A stretch of DNA of 20,508 nucleotides from Priapulus caudatus (GCF_000485595.1 NW_014577118.1:263703-284210); one strand, 5' to 3'. Counted from the stretch's first letter, positions 9,333-19,320 are shown. Translations and numbers: made by a program. Notes: a model not told the origin generated them from the sequence alone.

Positions 9333-10393
9333 TAAAGAAACTGTAATCGAAATTATCACGCGGGCATTTTAAGGACTGCCGTTCAAGAAATATGAATACG
9401 TTTAGAATGATTTAAATTCGAAATGAAGAGGGCCTACCAACTTGGCTCTAGCGGATATTTACCTATACTTCCAGCATAACAAATTAGACAAGGTTGTAAA
9501 TAGTTCATAGAGTATAAAACAGGAAACAGACTGAAACTTGGCTTGCCATTTACTTGAACATTTCGAGTAAATACGAAAAATACGAACAAAACAAGGCCGT
9601 TGTTTAGTGACGTAAATTGTCCGTTAGACTTGCCCACCATATTTTCGATATTCGTGGACAAAGCCAACTGAGTGTATAATTAGGGTACCAGTCTATAGCA
9701 TTTCGATGAGATGTGAGAATCAACGTGCTACTCCGCTCCTCTCGTCATGTTTTGTAAACAAATCTATTTTGAAATACAGATATAGGTGCAATACTGGTGA
9801 ATAATGATTGCTGATCTGTTCTAAGACATGATAGCCTTACTATATGCAATTTCTAGTGTTACGAAAGGCGCACCGGTAGTAATCAGGACGGTCGAGGAAT
9901 ACCGAGAACGGTCTGGGGAATATGTGAAGCCATTGTTTTAAAAATCGTGACTACGTGGGTGTCGTTACAGAGACGTCAGGCAGTGCCATGAAGAATGTTC
10001 AGCAAGGTTTTATTATAACCATGCATGTTGAACGGTTATGAATATTGAAATGGATGTACTGCTCAATTTTAATTAATGAGTTTAAACTTTTCCTGGGGAA
10101 GGGTTGTCTGCCGAAAACAGGAAATATACTTAGCACAATGTTAATTAACAATTAGTATAATTTTTTAAATAACACTTATATTATCGGCGCACTGCTTCCT
10201 GTAATAAGCATTCACCCTTGCTTCATCTACTGTCAAGTTTAATAGAAGTGTGGGGATGTCTGACTACCGTTACATTCCAAATTCTCTTGCCCAATAAATT
10301 GAAAATTTCAAATTAAAATTTAAGTTAAATTCAGGAATATTGTTAATCTACGAAGAGCGGATTTTTGGATGTGGATGTGTGTTCGTGTATATC

Positions 10394-10418
10394 ATATATA
10401 TATATATATATATATATA
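10394..10418. repeat. (AT)n run
   Basis: A pure alternating AT tract of about 25 bases within spacer DNA; it can extrude as a cruciform. Confidence 0.9.
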
Positions 10419-10592
10419 CCCGGACTTCCGAACGTGTCTGGGATCAAGTCGAAGCAAAAAAAGACCTTACTAGCGTGATATTGGATCAGCCATGCTGTAT
10501 TGCTTGCAGGTTCACAGGTTTCTGTGCACAGAGCCGTCTTCGGCTATACGCGCGACCACGTATATATGGCATCAATATATAACCGCCAACGG

Positions 10593-10684
10593 CGGCACGC
10601 ACGCACGGCTGCGCACGCATGCCACACGGCGGGGGGCCCGCACGCACGCACGCACGTACGCCGCACGCACGCAGGCGCACCACA
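10593..10684. repeat. Degenerate (ACGC)n patch
   Basis: ACGC-type tetramers broken by a short GGGGGGCCCG segment. It is the same repeat class as 1695-1743 and 7833-8119. Confidence 0.85.
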
Positions 10685-10989
10685 CACCATATATCTATAT
10701 CATATATACACATCATATCACACGTATAAGACATTTGATGTGTTATGTTGTGCTGCTATTTAGGCGTCATAATGTTCTGCGAATAAATCACTAGTTTATA
10801 GTTTTAGCCGCTTAAAGACACCTGGCAATGTTTGGGCCGGCCAACATATCCCCTCTGCGGGCAATCTACCGTGTGTCAACATATGCTTACAGTCGCGTGT
10901 GCGTGCGTGCGTTGCCGAGTGCCATTGCATTTCTTAAATATCATTAAATCGTCTTTCTATTGTTCGGCACTGCATCGAATGCATTTGCC

Positions 10990-11006
10990 CGGCGGCGGCG
11001 GCGGCG
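10990..11006. repeat. (CGG)n tract
   Basis: Five to six CGG triplets in a GC-rich stretch. An open frame reads across it as Gly, but there is no further evidence of coding. Confidence 0.85.
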
Positions 11007-11771
11007 ATAAATTCACCGCCGTACCGGACGATCATAGAACCCACCGTCACTATACAGAACGAAAACCATTTAGACTGCGCGCAGCAGTTTGCTTACTTCA
11101 CTCGCCCTCCCCCAGCTCACCGCTCCCGCTCGAACCGCCGTGAATGATGGGACAACGGCTATGCCATCAAAGTTCGGGACTTCATAGTGTTTCGTCCCTT
11201 CAACGGGACTCCCCTCCCCGCATAGAGGCGCATTAATCGTACTGCATGCCCTGCGAAAGCCGCGATCCCGTGGCGAACGCCGCCCGGCTAGCATGGGCCC
11301 GACTGTTTAGCGCTAGGAACAAGATGCAGCATATTTGCGCGCGGGCATAAACTGAAAGCTGTAGTACATAGGCTATTTACACGGAAGCGCGTATTACTCT
11401 AGGGGGCGCACGTACGTATGATATTATACGCCGTATCTGGGTTGCGATGGGAGATGGGGTCAGTCGCATGGCGCGCGATCGCAGTCGCGAGCGTGCTTAA
11501 GCCACAGCCTAGTTCCGCCGCGTGACAAAGGAAGTGATGGCTCGCAGCAAAAGAAACTTTAATTTTAAACTTTTAAACTGAAACTAAATTGGAAGGCATG
11601 GGACGACCACTTTCTGATTTTCACCTCGATGGCAACCAAACTATTCCTGTGCTATGAGATCAAATCTCAGCCTATTGAGATAATAATCTTACGTGCTACA
11701 CCATCGGTAATAGTCTCAGCGAAGGCGGCGATCACCACGAGGTGCTGCTCACAGGTGTAGCAAACGGTTAG

Positions 11772-14700
11772 CGGCGGAGCGGGCGGCTGTAGTGGTGGTG
11801 GGGCGAAGGGGGGCTGTAGTGGTGGTGGGAGATGTTGTTGGTGGGGTGCTGTAGTGGGTGGGGGTGAGGGGGAGCTTGTAGTGGTGGCTGTCGGGGTGGG
11901 GGAGCTGTAGTGGGTGGTGGGATGAGTGGGGAGCCTGTTAGTGAGTTGGTGGTGGGGCGGGAGGGGGAGATTAGTTGGTGGTGGGCAGCTTGTAGTGTGG
12001 GGGTGAGGGGGAGCTGTAGCGGTGGTTGGGGAGGGGGAGCTGTAGTGGTGGTGGGGGAGTGGGAGCTGTAGTGGTGGTGCGGGGAGGCGGGAGCTGTAGT
12101 GGTGGTGGAGGAGGAGGAGCTGTAAGTGCGCTGGTGAGGGCGAGGCGGAAGCGATGTGTGCTGATGGGGGAGGCGGTGAGCTGTAGTGTGATGGTGGGGG
12201 AGTTGCGGCGGCTGTAGTGGTGGTGGAGGAGGGGAGCTTTGTAGTGGTGGTGGGGAGAGGGGGAGCTGTAGTGGTGGTGCGTGAGGAGGAGCTGTAGTGG
12301 GTGGTGGGTGGGGGGAGCTGTAGGGTGTGGGTGAGGGGGGAGCCTGTAGTGGTGGTGGGGAGGGGGCGCTGCTAGTTGGTGGTGGAGGAGGGGAACTTAG
12401 TGGTGGTGGGGGAGGGGAGCTTGTAGTCGGTGGTGGTGGGGGAGCTGTAGTGGTGCCGTGGCGTGAGGGGGGCTGTTAGTGGTGGATGGGGGGAAGGGGG
12501 TCTGAAGCTGTATGTGGTGGTGGGGTGAGGGGGCTGTAGTGGTGGTGGAGGAGGGCGAGCTGTTAGTGGGTGGTGGGGGAGGGGAGCTGTAGTGGTTGGC
12601 TGGTGGGGAGCTGTGTGGTGGGTGGGTGAGGCGGGGCATGAAGTGGTGGTGGGTGAGGCGGGGAGCTGTAGTGTCGTGATGGGGGGAAGGGGAGCTGTAG
12701 TTTGGTGGTGGGGTGAGGGCGAAGCTGTAAGGTGGTGGGGGAGCGGGGAGCTGTAGTGTCCGTGGGAGCTGTTAGTGCGTGGGCGGGAGGGGGCAAAGCT
12801 GTAGTGGTGGTGGGGCCGGGGGGGAGCTGTAGTGGTGGTTGGGTGAGGGGAGCTGTTAGTAGTGCCGTTGGGTGGGGGGAGCGCTGTAGTGGTGGTGGGT
12901 GGGCGGGAGCTGTAGTAGTGGTGGGGGAGGGGGAGCTTGTAGTTGGTGGTGGGGGTAGGGGGCTGTAGTGGTTGGTGGAGGAGGGGAGCCTGTAAGTCGG
13001 GTTGGCTGGGGAGGGGGAGCTGTAGTGGTGTGTCGGTGGGCGGTGAGCGTAGTGGTGGTGGCGGGAGGACGGAGCTGTAGTGGGTGGGGAGGCTGTAGTG
13101 GTGGTGGGGCAGGGGCTCTGTAGTGGTGGTGGGGGGAGGGGGAGACTGTAGTGTCGGTCGCGTGGCGTGATGGGGAAGACTGTAGTGGGGTGGGGCGAGG
13201 AGGAAGCTGTAGTGGGTGGGGAGCTGTTAGTGGTGGTGTGGGGTGAGGGGGAGCGTGTTAGCGGTGGTGGGTGAGGGGGAGCTGTAGGGTGGTGGGGCGA
13301 GGGGGGAGCTGTAGTGCGTGGTGGGTGAGGGGGCTGTAGTGGTGTCGTGGGGAGGAGGAGCGGTAGTGGTGGTGGGGAGCTGTAGTGTGGTGGGGTGAGG
13401 GGAGGAGCTGTTAGCGGTGTGTGCGACGTGCGCAGAGATCGTGTTGTGGGTGAGGGGGAGCTGTAGTGGTGCGTGGGGAGGGGCGGCTGTAGGTGGTGGT
13501 GGGGAGGCGGGAGCTGTCAGTAGTCGGTGGGGGAGGTGCAGCGTAGTGGTGGTGGGGGAGGGGGAGCTGTAGTGGTGGGTGAGGGGGAGCATAGGTAGTG
13601 GGTGGGTGAGGGGAGCTGTAGTAGTGGTGGTGGGGGGAGCCTGTGTAGTGGTGGGGGAGGGTGAGCTGTAGTGGTGGTGGGTAGGCAGGAAAGCCTGTTA
13701 GTGGCTGGTGGTGACGGGTGAGCTTGTAGTGGTGGTGGGTGTGAGGGGAGCTGTAGTGGTGGTGGCGCGGGGAGGAGAAGCTGTAGTGGTGGTGGGTGGG
13801 GGGAGCTGTATAGTTAGTGCGTGGGTGTAGGGGGCAGCTGTAGTGGTAGTGGGGTGAGGGGTGAGCTGTAGTAGCTTGTGGGGGAGGGGAGCTGTAGTGT
13901 GGTGGGTGCAGGGAAGCTGTTAGTGCAGGTGGTGGTGGATGGGGGAGCTGTCTAGTGGTGGGTTGAGGGGGAGCTGTGTGGTGGCTGGGGGAGGCGGGAG
14001 CTGTAGTGGGTGGTGGGTGGCGGGAGCTGTAGTGTGTGGTGTCGGGCAGGGGGGAGCTGTAGTGGTGGTGAGGGGAGGGGAGCTGTTAGTGGTGGTGGGT
14101 GAGGGGAGCTGCTAGTGGTGGAGGAGCGGGGGAGCTGTAGTGGTGGGTGGGTGGGGGAGAGCTGTGTGGGGTTGGGGAGCTGTAGTGGTGGGTGGGTGAG
14201 GGGAAGCTGTAGTGTGTGGCTGGGGGGGGGAGCTGCTAGTGGTGGGTGGACCGTGGTGAGGGAAGCTGTAGTGGTGGTGGGTGGGGGGAGCTGTAGTGGT
14301 GGGGCGGGGAGCTGTAAGTGGTGGATGGGTGAGGGGAGCTGTAAGTGGTGGTGGGCTGAGGGGAGCTGTAGTGGTGGTTGGGTGAGGGGGAGCTGTAGTG
14401 CGTGGCGGAGCTGTAGTGGTGGTGGTTGAGGGTGAGGCTGTAGTTCAGTGGTGGGGGGAAGCTGTAGTGGTGGTGGGTGAGGGGGCAGCGTGAGCGGTGT
14501 GGGGGGAGGTGGCAGCTGTAGCTTGGTGGCTGGGGGGACAGGGGACTGTAGTTCGGTGGTGGTGAGGGCCGGAAGCTGTAGTGGTGGTGGGGGGAGCTGT
14601 AGTGGTGGTGGGGGAGGGGGAGCTTAGTGGTGGTGGGGAGGTGGACGCTCGTAGTGGTGGTGGGGAGGGGAAGCTGTATGGTGGGGTTTTTTGGGAGTGA

Positions 14701-15040
14701 GGGGGAGCTGCTTTAGTGGTGGTGGGTGAGGGGAAGCTGTGTGGTGGTGGCGGGAGCTGTAGTGGTGCGATGGCGGGCGAGGGAGCTGTAGTGGGTGGGG
14801 GGAGGTGGAGCTGTAGTGTGGGGGTGGGGGGTGAGAGCTGTAGCTGGTGTTGGCGTGAGGCGGGAGCTTTAGTTGGTGGGTGAGTGAGGGGGAGCTGCTA
14901 GTGGTGGTTGGGGGAGGTGGGAGCTTGTAGTGGTGGTGGGGGCAGGGGGGCCTGTAGGTCGGTGGGCTGGGCCGGGTTGGGGAGCTGTAGTGGTAGGTGG
15001 GGGAGGGAGCTGCTAGTGGTGGTTGCGGCGGAGGTGCTAG
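11772..15040 (+). repeat. 3.3-kb G-rich minisatellite
   Basis: Tandem array whose unit starts GAGCTGTAGTGGTGGTGGG and ends with a G-rich joiner such as TGAGGGG. The unit is about 26 bases, which implies on the order of 120 copies by length alone. Units vary by 1-2 base indels (GTTAGTGG, GTAAGTGG, GTCGTGG, GCTGCTAGTGG). The plus strand is nearly free of C. Runs of three or more G recur in every unit, so the plus strand can form many G-quadruplexes and transcription could form stable R-loops (inference). Frames on the minus strand read as repeated Leu-Gln-Leu-Pro, His and Ser and are not genes. Confidence 0.96.
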
Positions 15041-15065
15041 TATCAAATAAAAAAAGAAACTGGTT

Positions 15066-15208
15066 GGATGGATGGATGGATGGATGGATGGATGGATGTG
15101 GATGGATGGATGGATGGATGTGGATGGATGGATGGATGGATGTGGATGGATGGATGGATGGATGGATGGATGGATGGATGGATGGATGGATGGATGGATG
15201 GATGGATG
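15066..15208. repeat. (GGAT)n array, nearly perfect
   Basis: Clean GGAT units with three regularly spaced TGTGGAT interruptions. It is the complement of the CCAT array at the left edge of the window but far less broken. It begins after a short A-rich segment at 15041-15065. Confidence 0.97.
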
Positions 15209-15211
15209 CAT

Positions 15212-15243
15212 TGACGGACGGACGGACGGACGGACGGACGGAC

Positions 15244-15245
<2 letters not shown>
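15212..15245. repeat. (GGAC)n array
   Basis: Eight perfect or nearly perfect GGAC units directly after GGAT, one base different per unit. The GGAT to GGAC change is abrupt, at GCATTGACGG. Confidence 0.95.
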
Positions 15246-15302
<57 letters not shown>

Positions 15303-15303
15303 C
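15246..15303. repeat. (GT)n then (GC)n alternating tract
   Basis: About 24 GT dinucleotides lead straight into alternating CG, giving 58 bases of strict purine-pyrimidine alternation with Z-DNA potential. Confidence 0.95.
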
Positions 15304-15411
15304 TTGCGTGCGTGCGTGCGAGCGTGCGTGTGTGTGTGTGTAAGTGTGCATGCGGTGCGCGTTGGTGTTTGCATGCGGCGCATGAGTGCGAGCGTGTGTG
15401 TGCGTGTGTGT
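15304..15411. repeat. GCGT/GT-rich degenerate tract
   Basis: Mixed GCGT, GCGA and GT units follow the GC run. This is the plus-strand complement of the ACGC/CA class seen elsewhere in the window. Confidence 0.85.
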
Positions 15412-15842
15412 GTCGCCGGCAGCAGGCGGTCGCTCGCCCATCGATCGCTCCCCCCCCCCGCGCGCTACCGGTTGACAGAAAATAATTGACGCGCGGGGAA
15501 GATACGTGCATGTGTCACTAGCGCTGGGATAATGATTTCATTTCCAGGCCTTTCCGTCGCCATCAGCCACGGCGCTGCCGCCGCCACCACCACCGCCGCC
15601 ACCGCCTAGTTTCTTTCGCTAGCGAATTTAATGAGCGCCGATCAGCAGCAGCAGCAGCAGCAGCAGCAAAGGCAGCAGCAGCCCGCTTTTCTCAGCGGCT
15701 GGCAATCAGTCGGCTAATTGTCGGCGTACTTTTCAAGTCGTCGGCCGCCACCGTTTTGTTCGTCGCCGAGCGTCGGGCTATTGTGTGATACGCCGGGGCA
15801 CAGGAGAGCCTTCATAGCGAGCGTCGTGCTTCAAGTGCTGAA
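15412..15842. other. CpG-rich segment with triplet repeats
   Basis: About 430 bases rich in CpG, following an 8-10 C run near 15451. It holds CCG/CCA triplets at 15577-15607 and CAG triplets at 15643-15682. An ATG at 15631 opens a 28-codon frame (MSAD, nine Gln, Arg, three Gln, then PAFLSGWQSVG) that stops at 15717. CpG-rich sequence with a Gln-rich short frame resembles a promoter and first exon, but no splice partner or downstream gene is visible. A longer frame from 15718 has no recognised domain. Confidence 0.35.
15643..15682 (+). repeat. (CAG)n trinucleotide repeat
   Basis: Eight CAG, then CAAAGG, then three CAG. In frame with the ATG at 15631 it would encode a short poly-glutamine. It could equally be a simple repeat with no coding role. 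Confidence 0.9.
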
Positions 15843-15916
15843 GGTTAGGGTTCGGGCCACAGCGCTATCGCGAGTTTGGTATAGTGTTATTGTTAGGGTT
15901 CGGGTTGGGATTAGGG
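15843..15916 (+). repeat. Degenerate telomere-like (TTAGGG)n cluster
   Basis: Four hexamers lie in phase at 15893-15916 (TTAGGG, TTCGGG, TTGGGA, TTAGGG). A second TTAGGGTTCGGG lies at 15845-15856, and AACCCT at 15934 faces the other way. It sits about 100 bases inside the right arm boundary. The units are few and diverged, so this is an interstitial relic or chance. Confidence 0.5.
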
Positions 15917-15999
15917 GCTTGGGATGTGGATCATAACCCTATTTCTATAACGAAGGTATTTCCTGGGCAATATGCTATCGGGATGTGGCTACCTCTGTG

Positions 16000-16017
16000 C
16001 TCTCTCTCTCTCTCTCT
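16000..16017. repeat. Short (CT)n run at the spacer/right-arm junction
   Basis: Nine CT units end one base before right-arm homology begins at 16019. The left arm has no such run at its matching edge, so it lies outside the duplicated DNA. Confidence 0.85.
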
Positions 16018-16021
16018 ACCG

Positions 16022-16043
16022 ATATCGTCTGGTGGGACGATAT
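16022..16043. other. Hairpin at the inner boundary of the right arm
   Basis: ATATCGTC at 16022-16029 pairs with GACGATAT at 16036-16043 across a 6-base loop. It is the partner of the hairpin at 6448-6469. Confidence 0.8.
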
Positions 16044-17934
16044 GCAATAAACTTCACTATCTCTTTTATATATCTATACCGCCCCAGCTGTCCGATGCTA
16101 CGGAGGTTACGACGACGCAAATGACGATAACTGCTGATTTCCCACATGAATGTAACTATACCACACAATCGACGCGTCTTATCTCTCCGTTTGAGCGTAT
16201 ATCTGGTGACTGACTCGGAACTAAAACTCGCTCGCGCATGCGCACGCGCGCATTTTGATTAACTGACTGAAACGCCGGGCGCGGCCCTGGACGCAGTAAG
16301 GCAATGCCACGTAATAAAATACGGTAACAAATACAACGCGAAATTTCCTCCGTCGTCTGCGACTGTCCGCATAAAATGCCAACGTGAGTCAACAGCAGTG
16401 CCAACGAGCGAGCGAGCAGTACGATTATGTTCAGGGAAATAAATATCATACCCCCTTTGTGTTTCATTTGACGTTTACGATCTCCACGAGAAGAGAGATT
16501 ATTATCATAACGCGCGGCCAGGCCGTTTTACGAGGCAATGAAGCAGCTTTACTATATCTACGTGTATTCGTGCATACTGCTGGTGAAAGTGCACGTGGCT
16601 GGAGGGCACGATTTTACGTTACTGCTGCGTTTATATTGCATCGCAGCTTAAAAGAAAGGATTTGAACAGTCTTCTCTGACTGTTATAGTATTTTTTACCG
16701 ACCATTACAATACTTATTGGTGTTGTTCGCGTCAGAGCAAGTGCCTACAGTGAGGCCAACGTGTCTTAGAACACTTGTACATCGTCACTTTCATCGAATT
16801 ATATGCAACGATTGAACTTTTGATTTGTGGACTTTTTGTTTTCTTTCTTTTTTTTCTAGCGAGATCATATTCGTATACCTTGTCAATGGTAACTTGCATA
16901 AAGTAATAGATTCTGTACCAGTCTAAAAAGACCCACACACTCAATTGGGGTGCACTTTTGTCTGGTGGCACTGGTTACATGGCAGTTAATTGTCACGACA
17001 ATGAAGGTGGTTGCGTTCTATGTTCTTTTATATGCAAAAACAGAACAAGCGTGTGGTAAATTTTTACTGGCGTAATCAGTAATATGCCGGCTAATTGGTG
17101 AGATCCAAGTTGTCTATATTTTATTATTTTTCGATTTATTTGAGAATTAATTAATTCATTTTATTTACGTATATTCGTGTATGGTATAGTTTAGCGTGCG
17201 CGTGGTTGGAACCCCGAATTTGTGAAATCTTAGTGTGTTAATTCGTGTCAATTACTGCTTCATACATGACCACTGTGTCTACTCGATTCTAAATGGGCAG
17301 CTTTCCAGTGCTGTGGGATTACTGAGTGTATAACACTCAATTGCTAATTAATAAACAAATCTACATGAATGAATAATTATGCAAAACCTTTGACGTATTA
17401 GCCAATAACGCGTCTTTTACTTTGATCCCCCCTCGCTGTCTCACGTGGGTCGTTTTTAATGTGCTCGTTATTTTGCTTTCTTGTCGACATCTCTACATTC
17501 ATGTTAGTATTAGAATGCCCTCTTGATGTATAGATTCGCGTCTACTGGCTTTTCGGAGTAAAGTAGCTGGGTATAGCAAACCTATCAGCGCTCCGTTGGG
17601 CACACGGCTAAATGACTCTGCTATGATTCACGCGACACTACGTAAGCGTTTTGCGAGAGCAGCGACGGCTTGACTCGCACTGTGAAGTGTCCTGCTTGCC
17701 TGCAAACTAGCTCGAAGTCCTATAGCTGAAATCATTAGCAAAAGCGTGTTATTAAAATTGCATGGCAAGATAAACAGAACTGCCGAGACTCTCCGGGTCG
17801 TAGCGCCCACTCTGTGCTAATGAACAAAATTCGCAAACTCGGTTCCCCCGTGCGCACGCTGGTGTCTTGATGGCGTGCGGAGTGGCAAACGTGAGTGCAG
17901 GAAAATAAGAGCGCACTAGGTATAAAGAGTGAGA
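16044..17934. other. Inner low-copy block of the right arm, no gene recognised
   Basis: Mirror of 4501-6447. The minus-strand frame at 16156-16467 shares segments such as EEISRCIC with the left-arm plus-strand frame at 6055-6537, but each arm shifts frame in different places. This is either non-coding DNA or coding DNA hidden by sequence errors; I cannot tell which. Confidence 0.5.
16063..16072 (-). promoter_or_regulatory. TATA-box-like motif facing the spacer (right arm)
   Basis: CTTTTATATA is the complement of the left-arm motif at 6413-6422 and also faces inward. It is retained by homology, so it is not independent support. Confidence 0.15.
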
Positions 17935-18260
17935 TGAAGAGAAAGAATGAATAAAGCGAGAGGGAGAGAAAGAAAGAGAACGAGAGGGAGGGAGGGAGGG
18001 AGCGAAAGAGGGAGGGAGGGAGCGAGGGAGACAGCGCGCGCGAGAGAGAGAGAGAGAGGAAGAGCGAGCGAGAAAAAGAGGCAGAGAGAGAGCTAGAAAG
18101 TAGAGAGAGAACGTGTCAGGGGCGAAGGTAGAAAGATAGATTAAAGAAGGGGAGCGAGGGCATGCGAAAGAGCGAGAGCAGGGGGACTGCGCGAAGGAGG
18201 AAGCGAACGAGAGCGTGACAGAGAGGTGGAGAGAGACACACAGAGAGAGAATGTGAAAGA

Positions 18261-18346
<86 letters not shown>

Positions 18347-18347
18347 G
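17935..18347. repeat. GA-rich polypurine tract
   Basis: About 410 bases, nearly all A and G, with GGGAGGGAGGGA and long GA runs. Mirror of 4070-4500. A GATAGATAGATA segment lies near 18262. Confidence 0.92.
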
Positions 18348-19256
18348 CAGGGCGTCAAGTTCCTATTTTTTCCTATTTTTTCCTATTTTTTGGGCAATTA
18401 CTATTTTCTCCTATTTTCTGGACAAATTCCTATTTTTTCCTATTTTTGCGGGCTTTTCATTTTTATGAATCCAGAATTGTATGTATCCTTCTCAGAATGC
18501 AGGAATTTACATTTCAGGTGACCCAATTTTCAAAAATTTATTGGGGGAGGACCCCCAGACTCCCACCTCTTACTTTAAATTAACGTAATATACTCTTTAC
18601 TATCACAGATTTTATTTCAGTAAAGTTGTTTCTCAGTTGGATGTGGTATGTGTATCCAGAAGGGGGATCCAGGGGGTCCGGACCTCCCTTTTTTACCCCA
18701 AAAGAGGGAAAACACATAAAAGATAATTTTCTGCTTAAAAATTTGGAATTCCATCTTGCATTCTAGACATCAAAATTACTGTTCAGATGCTCTCAGAATG
18801 CACCAATTTTTTAAATTTTTCTTAGGGGAGGTCCCCCCCCCCTAAGTGGCAACGTGCCTTAGACACGTCGCATAAGCTGCCTTCGGCACCTTTTTATAAA
18901 AGTGCCCTTTATTTCTTACTGAACTCCCCCTTTTTCAAAAAGCCGGATCCGCCCATGTATACATGTACGTCATACTATTTTGGAATAGTCTACATGTATG
19001 GGTGCTTATGCATGTATAAACTGCTTATCAATTTTAACATGCAATTCTCATTAAAACCTCAAAATATTGTTCGCATGTGATGTAACTCCAAATATGTATA
19101 TATATTAATAAAACCACTTGTGGTGGATCGGGATGGCTGTAGGGGTGTTGGGAGGCCATCTAACGCAACAAATATTCCTATTTAACAATATATTTTCTCA
19201 CCAAAATTCCTATTTTCCTCTTATTTTTTGAGCGTCACTTGTCACTTGACGCCCTG
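18348..19256. mobile_element. Nested non-autonomous hAT-like element (right-arm copy)
   Basis: Bounded by CAGGGCGTCAAGT and ACTTGACGCCCTG, a 13-bp perfect inverted repeat. Next to the first end are three tandem CCTATTTTTT units, and the second end also carries TCCTATTTTCC. The flanks AGAAAGAG and AAAGAAAG are both GA-rich and similar but not identical, so an 8-bp target duplication is plausible but unproven. The 909-bp interior has no long open frame. It is the cleaner of the two copies and the better one for defining the termini. Confidence 0.65.
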
Positions 19257-19268
19257 AAAGAAAGAAAT

Positions 19269-19320
<52 letters not shown>

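Larger units (their letters stand above)
8598..9334. mobile_element. Compact element with tandem-repeat inverted termini and TA flanks
   Basis: The left end reads TA-GTCCTACGG and the right end reads CCGTAGGAC-TA, exact inverted termini bordered by TA on both sides. A TA duplication would suit a Tc1/mariner-type target site. Each terminus is not a simple inverted repeat but a short array of the 16-bp unit GGTCCTACGGGTCGTT, about seven units at 8600-8711 and about five or six in inverse orientation at 9246-9332. The inverted match continues weakly inward through AT-rich DNA (ACGGTTATTAGTAA against the complement of TTATTAAAAACCGT). The interior has no transposase. It resembles foldback-type or satellite-terminated miniature elements; the family is not recognised. 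Confidence 0.7.
9335..11771. other. Mixed-composition spacer DNA, no gene recognised
   Basis: About 2.4 kb with only short repeats inside: AT at 10394-10418, GCAC/ACGC at 10593-10684 and CGG at 10990-11006. The longest frames are about 75-105 codons, lack domains, and several read through the ACGC patch. AT-rich DNA at 9335-10340 passes into GC-richer DNA from about 10800 to 11560. Exons of a split gene cannot be excluded, but nothing here supports one. Confidence 0.5.

Noticed and set aside
9434-9667. A 77-codon minus-strand frame
   Set aside because: Short, with no domain, no neighbours and no splice support; expected by chance in DNA of this composition.
11070-11294. A 74-codon minus-strand frame in GC-rich spacer
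   Set aside because: GC-rich DNA lengthens chance frames. No motif is seen and overlapping frames exist on the other strand.
11772-15040. Immunoglobulin switch region
   Set aside because: GAGCT and G-rich composition are shared, but no immunoglobulin constant exon or other lymphoid gene is nearby and the unit differs.
14624-15511. A 295-codon minus-strand frame
   Set aside because: It reads through the G-rich minisatellite and the GGAT, GT and GCGT arrays. The composition is entirely that of repeats.
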